Shown here: positions 21,111 through 32,850 of the stretch, piece by piece
Numbering within the stretch: position 1 is the stretch's first letter
Layout: the number at the start of each line of letters is the position of its first letter
Origin: Shinisaurus crocodilurus
Lineage: Eukaryota > Chordata > Lepidosauria > Squamata > Shinisauridae
Assembly (NCBI GenBank): GCA_021292165.1
Contig: CM037878.1
Location: 14,752,471 to 14,816,470, forward strand
DNA: 64,000 nucleotides
Direction: 5' to 3'
Made by a program: the position numbers and the translations under genes
Notes under the pieces: model-generated
Databases searched by the model: none
Told to the model about the DNA's origin: nothing
Seen by the model: only the letters and a program-made list of their open reading frames with translations

Positions 21111-21780
21111 TCATTTGCACACATGTGTCACTTAGCAACCTGAACTTTTCCCCGCTTCCAAGGCTGTGTGTTGGGTTGGGGAACAGTAACTCGCAGAGCT
21201 TCGTCATGCACAAATAACTCTGGTAAATTGGAGAGATTTGTGGCAGAATTTATTGGCCACTGAAGATGACAAATGTGCAGTTCTCTCCGTCTAGAAAGCA
21301 TGTGAGCAAATGGAACACTGTTTGTCCGTATATCCACACGCCAAGTTTTGCAAACCCCAAAGAGGGCAATTTAGGAGCCTACCCTCCAACCCTGCTGTTT
21401 GACCCATGATTAAAATAAAGCCCAGGAAATCATGGTTGATATTTAATAAAATAGAATGTGGTGCCTGTGCCTTTCAGAACACTCATATGGCCTAATACTT
21501 CCTCTGGCGGAGGACAGCGACAGGCAGAAGGGGAAGGAGAATAGAGGTGTTTTCCTGCATACTTCAGAGTGTACATGCACGTTTATGTCAGGGCTGCCAA
21601 CTGACCAAGGAAAAAGTCCAACCTGGCCTGCTCCTATGCTATTAACAGAGATTTGATGTGCAAAACTCAGCCGATGCAGCTTTCTGTGGTCTGGAGCTAA
21701 ACACGTTAATCGTCTGATCATTGCGGATCAAAGTGCTATAAAAGAGATCACTACAGAGACTGGTTCAAAATGTTGGCAAA
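21110..21780. other. Unassigned stretch
   Basis: Nothing is recognised. Confidence 0.4.
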
Positions 21781-21782
21781 CA

Positions 21783-21850
21783 AGGCCGGCCCAAGACATT
21801 TCACTGCCTGAGGCAGGGTAGCACCCACTTTCAGTCAAGGTACATAATAC
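21783..21850. mobile_element. Terminal fragment of the GGCCGGCCCAAGACATT hAT-like family
   Basis: GGCCGGCCCAAGACATTTCA followed by CTGCCTGAGGCAGGGTAGCA matches the left end of the copy at 53984. The rest is missing. Confidence 0.55.
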
Positions 21851-21929
21851 CCAAGGGAAAGCAACTTATTTTGGCACCTGACAAGATGGATGGTTGGATG
21901 GATGGTTCCTAGTATCCAGGAGCTAATAT

Positions 21930-22300
21930 TCAACTTGGAAGCTTATGGGCATTCTCACTGGATAGTGCCCATAGTCAGTCATGAATTGTCTTGTAGCCAA
22001 GCAAACAAACCACAGTTTGTTTCCCCTAATTCTGGGTTGTTTCTCTCTCGCCCATCTTACCAGCCTTCAGAGCAGTTTCATTTTCAGGCTACTCTCAAGC
22101 AGCATTTTCAGCACAAAGAACCCAAGGATAAGCCACAGTTCTGGGTTCAAACATCATGACAAGCCATGGTTTAAACAAGCTGGACTTCATAAGCCAACAA
22201 CAAACTGTGGCTTCTATTTGCGGCTTGTACCTGGTTAACAAACTATTGTTTGTCTGCGGGGATGGGTTCAGCCACAACAACATGCCAGATTTCAACAAAC
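21930..22300. mobile_element. Degraded foldback of the GGGTTCAGACAACACG-related type
   Basis: It contains several AAACCACAGTTTGTTT and ACAAACTGTGGCTT words in both orientations. GGGTTCAAACATCATGACAA and GGGTTCAGCCACAACAACAT resemble the termini of 54425-54735. Confidence 0.45.
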
Positions 22301-22329
22301 CAAACCAATATATTTTGAAGCTTTAAGGC

Positions 22330-22364
<35 letters not shown>
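22330..22364. repeat. (AC)n microsatellite
   Basis: About 17 uninterrupted AC units. Confidence 0.92.
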
Positions 22365-22365
<1 letters not shown>

Positions 22366-22367
<2 letters not shown>

Positions 22368-23720
22368 CACCCAGTGAAGTATTGTGCATGCCTGTATTCA
22401 AACTGCATATACAAAAACAGCCAGGGCTTCAATTAAAGCAAGCAATTTATTTTGGGAGCTTCCAGAGCTACCAATCAAAAGGCATTGTGTCTTTTCCTCC
22501 TTAATGTTTTTCGTTGTTTTTTCCCATGAGAAAAAAGATAGAAGCAGTGGTGGGAAACACAGGAGGGTTACAAATTGAAGAAAATTATGTCTGGACCCCC
22601 TGTAAAATTCCATGAATGAGGCTGTGCAATTGCACAATAAAAGCCTCGTCTGGAAGCACCCAAAGTATTAAGGAAAGAAAACACAACGAGAACTGTGCAA
22701 AATCCAAAATGACCAGGAGATATTTTCATGGAAATTCACTGCATGAGGCCAAGAAAACAGAATTAGAAGTAGAATTCCTCCTGCCGGTTTTCATACGACA
22801 CAGTGCCACTTAATGAAGGTTTATCACAAAGTGCCAATTGTTTCTTAGACCAAAACTTTGAAAACAGGCTTTCATGGCCAAACCCAAACAGTCGTGAGCA
22901 AACTCGAACATCTGGAAAGCTGATCACAAAACTTAAGATTTGAGCCCCAGGGATGGTACTTTTGTGTAAAATGCCAGCACCGTTTCTAAGAATACCAGTG
23001 TGTGAAAAGGGACAGGAAACAGAGGCAAAGGTGCATTACCTCAGAAACATCCCTAAACCTGCTGAGGTACCAGACACCAACATCCTCTAGGTTGCTTGGA
23101 ACAGGGCCTATTCCCTCTTGCTTTATTACCAAAGTGACACATGAGCCTTAATTGCCTCAGAAGCTGCTCCATTCTGCTCTCCTCATGCAGGGCTGGTAAT
23201 GGAGCCTTTTGTAGTTCTTGGCAATGAAAAATAAAGTTTACTCATGGAGCAAAAATTTCTGCACGCTGTTCAGCGCCGAGAAATCGGCTCACGATTAATC
23301 AGCTAATGTTTTCACAGCCCTTTTCTTCCTCAGGTTTTTTTTTTATTTTATTTTTTGGAAGATATGAAGCATGATACGAGTGATAAGTATTTTTTATGTT
23401 TAATTATTTTCTTATTTATGGTGTGAAAGTACTTGGGGCCGCTGTCTAGCTGATCATGTGATATCATTAATTGGCCAGTGCAGCAGGAGCCTTGGCGGAG
23501 TGCCTCAAGAACGGATCGGGGTGGAATGGAATTGGGTGGGGGCCCGAGACTCTCCGTTCCTCGCATCTAAAATGATTGGTTCCCTCTCAGGGTTAGGCAC
23601 CAGAGTTTTATCAGTTTCAGCAAATGGAATGCTCCTACTAGCAAGAACTAACTAGCTATTACAATCCTGACAAAGGCTAGCAATATGATGTCACATAAAT
23701 TTAAGCGGGGTCCTTGGGGA
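22366..23720. other. Unassigned, probably unique DNA
   Basis: No repeat family is recognised and no exon-like frame stands out. Confidence 0.45.
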
Positions 23721-23728
23721 ACATTGGC

Positions 23729-23863
23729 CAGTGTTTCTCAACCTTGGGTCCCCAGATGTTTTTGGCCTACAACACCCAGCATGCCCCAGCCAGCTATGCT
23801 GGCTGGGGCATGCTGGGAGTTGTAGGCCAAAAACATCTGGGGACCCAAGGTTGAGAAACACTG
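23729..23863. mobile_element. Palindromic hAT MITE, subfamily A
   Basis: A 135-bp near-perfect foldback with ends CAGTGTTTCTC and GAGAAACACTG. The duplication is not convincing at this copy. Confidence 0.88.
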
Positions 23864-24012
23864 GGCCAGAGGATGATAGGTTTCATCCTGCAACATTAAA
23901 TTATAAAAACGGGCCTGTGCACAAGCCTGTTAGAACCAGCTCCACACGCTGTCTCAAGCTCTGAGAGGGCCTTCAGGATGAGGCCATCTGGTGAGCCCCC
24001 AATGTCGGTGAG

Positions 24013-24222
24013 CCCCGGTTCATGCAACGCGATAAGCCATGGGGGGCTTATAAGCCATGTTCGTTTCAGAGTGGCTTGTCGTGTTTTCTGAACCCGGCCA
24101 GAGTGGCTTGTGCATGGTTGACGAGCCATGCTGCTGAGTTCAGACAACACGGCAAGCCACTCTGAAACAAACATGGCTCATAAGCCACCATGGCTTATCG
24201 TGTTGTGTCGTCCGTCTGAGTG
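24013..24222. mobile_element. Long foldback (GATAAGCCATGG type)
   Basis: The left arm ACGCGATAAGCCATGG with GTTTCAGAGTGGCTTGTCGT is mirrored by ACGGCAAGCCACTCTGAAAC with CCATGGCTTATCGTGTTGTG. The centre contains GAACCCGG and GTTCAGACAACACGG, linking it to the 54425 foldbacks. Confidence 0.7.
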
Positions 24223-24582
24223 TTGTAGCCTCTGCCCTCCCCATCCTCCTATTTATTTCTGCCAGGCATAGGGGTGGGAGGCTGAGCTTACAGGCAGTGG
24301 CAGTGGCATTCCTCCGATGAGCACCAGGCATCCACCATTGTAATTACCCACAATGCAACAGAGCGTCACTCTGGGACTTTGTGGACGATTACACGGGTGA
24401 CTGCCTGGCACGCACTGGAGAACCACCAGAAATGGGAGCCCGCGGCAGTGGCACCGGCGGCAGTGGGCCCTTGGCAGCTGCCTAAGGAATTGATGCTACC
24501 CGTGGACACTGGTCCTGGTCCCGTGGCATCTTTCTCTCCACTAGGAGTTAGCCTGGCAGCTTTCTTCCTGTGGGGATTTCTT

Positions 24583-24819
24583 AGTGTGGCGTAGTGGTGA
24601 GAGTGTTGGACTGGGACTCGGGAGATCCGGGTTCTAGTCCCCGCTTGGCCATGACACTCACTGGGTGACTTTGGGCCAGTCACTGCCTCTCAGCCTAACC
24701 TACCTCACAGGGTTGTTGTGAGGATAAAACGGAGAGGAGGAGGATTATGTAAGCCGCCTTGGGTTCCTTGCAGGAAAAAAGGCGGGGTATAAATATAATA
24801 AATAAATAAATAAAATAAA
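24583..24819 (+). mobile_element. Sauria-type SINE
   Basis: It has the tRNA-like head AGTGTGGCGTAGTGGTGAGA and B box GGGTTCTAGTCCCCG, then GTGACTTTGGGCCAGTCACT and GGGTTGTTGTGAGGATAAAA, with the tail GTATAAATATAATAAATAAA. Confidence 0.9.
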
Positions 24820-25215
24820 GATGCATGACTGTTGGATTCTTTGCCCAGTAGTGGCATCTAGATCTACCCAGGGATTAGGTAAGTTAAAAGGGAGTCATGG
24901 CTCGCCCATCTTCTAGGATGCCCCAGGCAGAGGGCTCTCGAACAATACTTGGCCAGTGTGAGAAATAGCCCGATAAATTGACTCGTGTCTCACAGCCACC
25001 CCATTTACAGGAGACATCCCCAGCCTATGGTCTCAGCGCACGGCCAGGTTGTCAGTCAGGTCCAGCTGAGAGAGACAGCTGAGCAAAGGCTCCTGTCATC
25101 TCCAACAAAGTACTCATCGCTTCTGGGGCCGTCTGACTCCATCCTGTCTCCAGCTGGAGCTTAGTTTTTAAGCCTGCTTCAGCTCAGTCCCTTGATGGGT
25201 TGCTTGCCTGTTTGG

Positions 25216-25613
25216 TAGGGCGGCCAGTCATGAATTGCAAAAAGAAAAAGAAAAAAGGATATGCATCACCAAAAAAGAGGTCAGTGGTTGGCATAAAATT
25301 TGCATTTGTGAATATATATATCTCTCTCTATATATATATATAGATATATATATGCAAATTTAGAAATAATTATTGTAATTTACATAGAAATACAGTACAG
25401 TACGTCTCTCACCAAGACTGTGTGACCAGGTGTCAAACCCTGCTGCCCCCCAGATACTAACTGTTGATGGGCAACAGTGCTTATAATTCTTTGTGTTTAA
25501 ACGGGAATTTGACAGCCCTGCAAAGGGAGGATGCCTCCAAATAGAGGACAATCCTCTGGAAGACATTCAAATAGAGGATTTCCTCTATAAAAAGAGGACA
25601 CCTGGCCACCCTA
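25216..25613. mobile_element. Non-autonomous DNA element with TAGGGTGGCC ends
   Basis: The left end TAGGGCGGCCAG and right end CTGGCCACCCTA form inverted repeats. The interior shares GGATATGCATCACCAAAAAA, TTTAGAAATAATTATTGTAA and TAGAGGACAATCCTCTG with the copy at 27973. The duplication is either TA or a 7/8 match of CTGTTTGG to GTGTTTGG, so the superfamily stays open. An interrupted TA microsatellite (about 25311-25352) sits inside. Confidence 0.7.
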
Positions 25614-26345
25614 AAGTGTTTGGCCTTGCAGGGAGCAAATACGTAGTGGCATCTGCTGGTCCTCCTCCTCACCAGCACCGTTACCTAGGCCGGAGTAAGA
25701 GGCAGGTAGACAAGCAGGTTGCAAGGGCAAGAGGAGGAGCAAGTCCAAGGGACTTTTGCTGGTGGGCCCCTGCTGGGCCAGCCCTGCGTTCCATCCCTGG
25801 ACCCACTCAAAAAGGCCTGGGCTTTCACCCCTTGCTCTTTCTACCACTGGATCTGCTCCAGAAAGTGTCACCAGAATTTTTTTATTATATGGGTCCACAC
25901 AGGCCCAATTTCACTCATAGTGTCTAGGCTTCTTTAGGAGTATTTCAAAGTCCATCCCCTCCACTGAGTTGAGAGTGATGTTCATAAGAACCCCCATGGA
26001 TAGAGGGGTAGGTAGGGGGACTGAGCCCACTGGCCCCAGCTCCAAGATCCATACATGTCTGGGCTGAACCCCCAGTGTCCGTATGTTGAGGGGAACTTTG
26101 GCAAAGCGGGCCGTGAACCTGCATGGCTGTACACACATAGGGACTCCATGCCAGCAATCCCTGATCATGCCGGGTTCTGCTAGTTTGGACAGCCATAGTA
26201 GCTGGGAATAACGGGACTTCCCATCCAACACATCTAGGGAACCATCAGGCAGAGAGAACTTTCACTGCACTTCTAATCACCTCAAACACAAGGAGTCGCT
26301 TCACACATTCAGTGGCCATTCGTTCATTACGTTCATAGTGATTAA

Positions 26346-27927
26346 TAGGGATTCGCGAGCATCCCAATGTTCGACTTCAAAACGGCTGAGCTCTTGCAAG
26401 CACTCGGGCTGAGCATTTGCAACTTGAGCTCGGACCCTTTGTGAGTGCCCGGCCTGAGCACTCACAAAAGCCCCATGCCGGGCACTCAAAGTGCCCATTG
26501 CTGCTGTCGCCACCTCCTCTTTCCCCTTTGCCTTACCTCAACCTAAAAAAAACATGCCTGGGGCCAGGGGAAGATGGTGGTGGAGATGGCCTCAGAGCCC
26601 TGGTAGAGCATGCTTCTTCTCTGGGGATAAGAGTGGGGCTATAAACCAGTCCCATCTTCCCCAGTGAGCAAATGATGGATATATAGCATCGTTTTCCCAC
26701 AAAGAAAGATGTTGGGATTGGAAGTCCCCGTTCCAACTGGGCGTGGAAAAATGGTCGGCCAGGTCTTCCCACTGTTGCTGGTCTACTTTCTCTTCCTGAG
26801 GTAAGTATCTCGGCCATGGAACAGAGCAGGGCCGGCTCAATACTTTTTGCTGCCTGAGGCAAAGGGGAAGATGCCACCCCCCCTCCCTTTCCATGCACAA
26901 AAGCCGAATGGATTGGGAGTTGAATCTTCCTTCAGCATTGGCAATGGGGCAGCATCTTCCACCACACCTGATGGCAGCAGGATAGTTCAAGGGGTGCAGG
27001 CAGGGTAGTCTGCGTGGCACACGTAGCTCTGTCTTCCGAGAGAGGAGGCTGGCCAGGAGGAATGACTGCTCAGGCCTCAGGAGGAATGACTGCAGGGCCG
27101 CCACCGCTGCCCCCAGCGTGTGCCACCTGACGACCTGAGGCAGTTGCCTCACTCTGCCTAATGGTAGGGCCAGCCCTGAAACAGGGGAGTGGGAGGCAGC
27201 ATCAGATGCTTGCAGATCTGAGGTAAACAGGGCCCTGCTCACCTCAGAGCAGGCCCAGAGAAAGCTCTCCTGCTGCCTGAAGCACAAGAACTTGTGCCAC
27301 TGCCATGCAACCCTCCCTGCCACCGGCACCGTCGTGGCAGAAGCCTCCCCCGCTGCTACCACCACCGCTCTTGTGGCACAATCCTCCCTCCCTGCCGCCA
27401 CCAGCCCCCGCCCAGGGAGCTCGCCAACTTTCCTTTGCTGTGGTAGCAGGGGGGAGCGGTCGCACAGCGGTGGCCGCAGGGAGGGCTGAGATCTCGGTGG
27501 CTCCAGGCTCTCGCGAGATCTCAGCACATGGCTGAGATATCACGGGGTGTCGGCCATGTTGTGCCAAGATCTCATGGGAGCCCCACAGCAACAGAGGGAT
27601 GGCGACTGCTCCCAGAAGCCCCACTGGCCGCTTTCTTGCTGCAGCAAATGCTATAGCAGGAAAGGGCCCGGTGGGGGCTCTCTAGAGGTGGTGGGGCCAT
27701 GGGGGCTCTCTAGAGGAGGTGGTGGGCTCTCCAGGCTGGGGTTTGGGCTGGCAGCAAAGGAGCGGCCCAGTTCGCCACTTTTCCAGCTCCACCGCCTCAT
27801 GCAGTCACTTCACCCTGCTTCATGTGTGGGCCGGGCCAGCCCAGCCCTGTCTCAAATCCACTGGCGAGCATTCAAAAAGGGGTGTCCGCTTTTCGAGCAC
27901 CTTTCATTCAAATGCTTGTGGCATCCC
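26346..27927. mobile_element. Possible GC-rich DNA-transposon composite with TAGGGATNC ends
   Basis: TAGGGATTCGCGAGCATCCC at the left and the complement of AAATGCTTGTGGCATCCCTA at the right could be terminal inverted repeats of one element. The interior is CpG- and GC-rich with simple triplet-like text, and a hAT-like element lies within at 26827-27178. No transposase is visible and the duplication is unclear. Confidence 0.35.
26827..27178. mobile_element. hAT-like element of the GGGCCGGCC / TGCTGCCTGAGGCA family
   Basis: The ends CAGGGCCGGCTCAATACTTT and TAATGGTAGGGCCAGCCCTG frame the text. The 8-base flanks GAACAGAG and AAACAGGG agree at 6 positions. No coding potential. Confidence 0.75.
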
Positions 27928-27972
27928 TAATGTAATTGTAAAATAAACAAGTAAAATACATGCATGTATGAA

Positions 27973-28384
27973 TAGGGTGGCTAGTTACACATGACCACAA
28001 AAGAGGATGTGCATCACCAAACAAAAAGGACAAAAAAGGATACAGATTTGCATAACATTTGCATAGTCTAATATAGCTGCAAAGTTAGAAATAATTGCTA
28101 TAATTTACAGTACATGGCAATACGGTGCATCTCACCCTACTGGGGAAAAGTGTAAGCAGCAGGTGACCTGTAGGCCTGCTCAACCTTCTGTCCAGGTGTG
28201 AACTGCTGATGGGCAACTTCCAAGGTCATTGCTCTGCTTTCCCTTCTTATGGTTCATTGTTGTTAAATTGGACTTGGACTAGACAGCCCTTCAAAGAGAA
28301 GATGCCTTCATATAGAGGACCGTCCTCTGACAGCCCTTCAAACTGAGAACTGTCCTCTGTAAAGCAGGACACCTGGCCACCCTA
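27973..28384. mobile_element. Second copy of the TAGGGTGGCC DNA element
   Basis: It begins TAGGGTGGCTAG and ends ACACCTGGCCACCCTA. The interior parallels 25216-25613 (TTAGAAATAATTGCTATAAT; GCCCTTCAAAGAGAAGATGC). Confidence 0.75.
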
Positions 28385-28389
28385 TGAAC

Positions 28390-28509
28390 CAAGCCTGGTG
28401 ATTACTTGGATGGGAGACCCCTCCTCTAGTTTCCTGCATTGTGCAGGGGGTTGGACTCGATAGCCTTGTAGGCTCCTCCTTCCAACTCTATGATCTATGA
28501 AATCTATGA
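28390..28509 (+). mobile_element. 5S-rRNA-derived SINE with CR1 tail, 5'-truncated
   Basis: It starts inside the 5S part (AAGCCTGGTGATTACTTGGA, TGGGAGACCCCTCCTCTAG) and continues with GCAGGGGGTTGGACTCGATA and the tail CTATGATCTATGAAATCTAT. Confidence 0.85.
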
Positions 28510-30100
28510 GAACATGGATGGAGCCCATGGCAAGGTTAGAAAGAGGGCAAGAACTCGTTCACTGTGTCCAAGGCATTGTTGGCTGCCTTCCTAAGCTCGC
28601 TATGACGAAGCATGTCCCACCGAATTCAGTGAGACTTATTTTGGAGTAAACTTGCTTAGTTATCGAATCACCACAATTATGCGCCTACTGCATTTCTCAA
28701 TTAACATCTCATAACGGCAGGCAGGGTGTGTGCGGGGGTGGCGGTGGGGAGAGGGAAACCATGAAAGGCCTTTTTTCCAAACCGACGCAGGACTATCTCC
28801 GCAGAATGGAGGAAGAGGGGGAGTCTGCGGCTGCCTGCGAAAAAATTTAAAAGGCTTCAAAATAAACACCGTCCCCGAAAAAGCTAAAAAACATTTTTCA
28901 AATGCCTGCCTTCCTCCTTCCCTCCCTCCCTGAAGAGTGATAAAGACCTCTTGACAGGGTGAGGTTCTGTTTATTTTGGTTTGTGTTGTGTTTGCTGCTT
29001 TAACCCCCTCAGCTGTTGGAAGGATGCCTTGACAGCCTGCTTGTTTTTACTGGACTCTCTCGGAGTTTTGAGCATCGGCGAGCCGATCTGGGAGCAGTTC
29101 TGTCTGATTGCAGCCAAGGGCTCAACCCGTGTCTCTCTCTCTCTCTCTCTCTCTGAAAGCTCTCCCTTTTATTGTAGTGGAACTTCGGGCCTTGTAGGCC
29201 CCGGAATTGGGAAAGCTGCCACGGCTCACAGCTGTTTTAAATCACCACTTTCTCCTCATTTCACCACACAAAGGCAGAGTTTGGGACATATTTCTTTTCT
29301 TCTGCTGCTGAAATGTGAGTCTAATTAAATGATAACGAGGCTCTGACATTTTCTAATTGTAATCCAAACCCATGGAAGGCATCGCTATGGAAAGCGATTG
29401 GAGCTATCGATAAGGGAGACGAAAAAGAATATACGTTCCCTCCAAAGGCCCAGTGTGAACTCCCTTAGCGCACGAGGGTAGCATGGGATGGCTGGCCGCA
29501 CAAAACCCCGTTGGGTTAAAGCTCCAGTTTGGCATCGTCCATAGGGCAGGCATGCAGAAAGGGCCTTTTCAACATACAAGTTCCCACCAAAGGTAACTTT
29601 TTCATACTCTACTTGAATGCAGACAAGCTTCTAAACGCAGCAGCACATGGTTCACGGAGGGCGTGATAGAGAAATGGCCAATTCCGGATACAATGGCAAT
29701 CTGGATACAAGGTTGTTTATTCAACAACCGGAAAAAAAAGTTCAGATGGGCATCCGAAACTAGCTCTACCCGGGAGTTTCCTCACGCTTGTTTTTATAGT
29801 AGGCAAAGCAGTTACAGGTTAGCGCATGTGTACACGATCCTCGACAGTCAGTCCTCCGCAAAGCCCTCCGTCCCCAACATCTTCATTCACCATTTTGAGG
29901 TTTGCTGCAGCACAACTTTAAATCACACGAAGTTGTTTACTTTTACATATTTCAACGCTAGTTTCTTAACTCTAACCACAGGAAGTAGGTAAGAGGAAGA
30001 TGGTGCAGCATTCTTAGTCATGGCTTAACCGTGACTAAGGTGGGCCAGACATTACCAGGGAAGAGCTAACCACAGATACAAGGTCAGACTAAGTAAAACG
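28510..30100. other. Unassigned, probably unique DNA
   Basis: A (CT)n run at about 29132-29153 is the only clear repeat. A short GAATTCAGTGAGACTTATTT piece near 28620 resembles the common CAATCCTATGC repeat interior. No gene model can be supported. Confidence 0.45.
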
Positions 30101-30124
30101 GATATTTTACTTTATCAGGGGCAG

Positions 30125-30525
30125 GCAGGGATGTTGGAGAACTCTGCAGTGCATTCAAATGACTTCAGATTCCTATGAATCTTACCCGCAAATTCTGCCA
30201 TGGGCCGGCTTTTTCCGAGATGCGCGGTTTCCGTGGACCTGTGGACCAGGTTTTTTTTTTTTACTTTCCATAATTTTACACAAATGTAGTCATAGAAAAA
30301 TAGAAAAAATACAAAAACATCAACTGAAAATGTGCATTTCCCCCCATAGACTAAGCGCGAAAATGCACATGGGGGCGGGGGGGATTTGCGCATTTTCGGT
30401 AGTGCAAGTGCGAATCTGTGCAAATGCATTTGCGCAAAATCCGATTCCGTCAATGAGCGAAAGAGACACCTGACAATCTGTGAAATGCAGACAGAACAGA
30501 TTTAACAAAGTCTGTACATCCCCAG
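30125..30525. mobile_element. Probable DNA-transposon remnant with TTTGCGCA words
   Basis: It opens near CAGGGATGTTGGAG and closes near CTGTACATCCC. The interior has AAATGTGCATTTCC, GCGAAAATGCACATGG, TTTGCGCATTTTCG and AAATGCATTTGCGCAAAA in alternating orientation. It resembles 12225-12535 in style. Confidence 0.45.
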
Positions 30526-30884
30526 CCACATCTGTGGAGAGGAACTGATGTGAAACATGTCACGGCTGCACAGGTTTTTCACTGCATGAAAATCCCTCCA
30601 ATCCTCCATAAAACCTGTATCTCTGCAGAGATGTGAAGGCTTAGAAATGCTCATACACACGCTTTGCCCCTAAGGCTGAGAAACTGAAGTGTGAGGAGGA
30701 ATTATCAATGGCAAATTTCCTTAAAGTATGTTTTTAAATCATCTTTACCGCTGCCTTTTAATCTTTCATATTTAATAGAAGTGTATTTTATTTTATTTTT
30801 AAACAAAAACACCTTACAGCATTATGCAATTTTCAATTCCTATATACTAGAAATTAATTAGCTAAAATCCCCCCTCACTTCATC

Positions 30885-31215
30885 AGATGGCATGCTCCTG
30901 GTGGTTCCTCATGGACCTTTGGCCCAACTGGAGTGTACCAGGAGAAGAGCCTTCAGTGTGGTGGCCCCATTTCTGTGGAACTCCCTGCCTCTGGAGGTCA
31001 GGCAGGCGCCAACACTATGTTGTTTTTGGCGCCTGCAGAAGACATCTTTGTTCCGGGAAATCTTGTCTGCTCTTCAACCACCAATGTAATTTTAGTTTGT
31101 TTTCAATCCGTTGTTTTTGTTTCTTTTATCTGTTCTTTCTTTTTATTGTTCACCGCTCCACAATCTGCTTGATGTGGAGCGGTACGCAAATACTGTAAAT
31201 AAATAAATAATTTTT
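30885..31215 (+). mobile_element. L2-clade LINE 3' end
   Basis: Translation of 30889-31089 gives RRRAFSVVAPFLWNSLPLEV, matching the L2 ORF2 C-terminal word FSVAAPTLWNSLP. A T-rich 3' UTR and AATAAATAAATAA follow. Confidence 0.75.
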
Positions 31216-31891
31216 AATCTACACATATAGTAAATTAGAATGTGCAAGTTTTACGCAAATAGACGTCCACTTTTGTCCACTTTTTTGATGATGCTTGTAC
31301 ACTTTATTGACGATTCACAAGTGACCACCCTACTCAGCAGCTAGTGGCCACTATTTTTTTTTCTCAGATGGCCCTGGATCTCTCATCATTAAAGACTTTT
31401 AGGTGAGGAGGATGGGACCACCACACATACAAAGCCATTGGAGGCTGCTAGTTTGTCTCTAGAAAGTTCTGGAAGGACATGATGTTCGGGGCAATCTAGG
31501 GGGAAATATGTCATCTCGCAAGATAGCAGATGCTGAGAAGACTTTCACCACTACCGCTGCCCCGTTTTGCACAGGTGCCAAGAGAATGTGGCTATAAACC
31601 TCTATGCCAGTCCTTGCGCTATGCCAACCAAGGGAAGAGGGAGCAAACTCAAGAGTAGTAATTTATTGCATTTCTATACTGCCAAATAGTGGAAGCTCTC
31701 TGGGCAGTTCACAACAATTAAAACCATAAAATACAAGACAATAAAATGGAATATAAGAGTTTAAAACTACAGTAATACAAATAATAACCATGTGTATTAA
31801 TCTGCATACTTACATAATTTAATGGTACACTGATTAATAATAACCAATAGAAGCTAGCAGCAGTGCAAAGATTTAAAACTCGGTCTGCTGA

Positions 31892-32118
31892 GAGCCAGTG
31901 TGGCGTAGTGGTTAGAGCATTGGACTGGACTGGGGAGACCTGGGTAAAAGTCCCCACTCAGCCATGACGCTCACTCGGTGACTTTGGGCCAGTCACTGAT
32001 TCTCAGCCTAACCTACCTCACAGGGTTGTTGTGAGGATAAAATTGAGTGGAGGAGGAGGATTATGTAAACCGCCTTGGGTTCCTTGCAGGAAAAAGGGTG
32101 GGATATAAATATAATAAA
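31892..32118 (+). mobile_element. Sauria-type SINE
   Basis: Head GAGCCAGTGTGGCGTAGTGG, a degraded B box, then GTGACTTTGGGCCAGTCACT and TTGTGAGGATAAAATTGAGT, with the tail GGGATATAAATATAATAAA. Confidence 0.88.
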
Positions 32119-32850
32119 GTAGCTGTTGCCCGCGGCTTCACTCGTGTGGATTTTAGGATTTGGTATAATTGTTTTTAAAAGAAATATGTATGGAAAAGAT
32201 GCAGTGTCTCTGACTGAAACTGTAACGTTTAGGCTGGGTGCTGGCAGCAGAAATCTTTTCTGACAGAAATATCTGTTCTTAAAGAAAAAACAGGTTAATC
32301 CTGAGAGTCTACAAGTGATGAAGAGTGAGCATGCCAAGTTTGGGATATATCCGTCTAAACATGATGGAGCTTATGCGACGATGCCCCACACACAACAGTC
32401 AGTCAGTCATTTAAAAAGTTTCCCTCCCTTTTCACACTGTCATTTAAAAAGTTTCCCTCCCTTTTCACCCCCTCAGAGAACATTCTAAATGGCCTAGGGG
32501 AGATTTGCATACCCACCCCTATTGGCCCCGGCAGGAATTCATACAAACATTCTAAGTGTTGTATGGGCTATTTGCATAACTGCTCCTATTGGATCCTGCA
32601 GCAAATTGGCTCCTGCAGCAATTATGAGGTGAGGCCTATTATTTGCAGAACTGCAGATATGAGAGTGGGGCGATTTTGCCCCCTTTTTTCACCCCCTTAG
32701 GGACGGAATTTCCCAAAATCCTTCCTTAGTGGGGGTCTACGTCATAAAAGCAATGTCCCTTCAACATTTCACGTTCCTAGATTAAACGGTTTGAGTTGGG
32801 CGTTGATGAGTCAGTCAGTTAGTCAGGACACCTTCTTTTATATATATAGA
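32119..32850 (-). mobile_element. Candidate non-autonomous Helitron
   Basis: On the minus strand it begins TCTATATATATAAAAGAAGG just after an A and ends GAAGCCGCGGGCAACAGCTA-C before a T. Helitrons begin with TC, end CTRR with a GC hairpin shortly upstream, and insert between A and T. Here the last base is C instead of G or A, and GCCGCGGGC is the only visible palindrome. A 31-bp-scale direct repeat (TCATTTAAAAAGTTTCCCTC) lies near 32408-32462. No Rep or helicase frame is present. Confidence 0.55.

Noticed and set aside
26592..27527. A 311-codon open frame on the minus strand
   Set aside because: It crosses a hAT-like element (26827-27178) and GC-rich low-complexity text, lacks domain-like content, and stop depletion is expected from composition.
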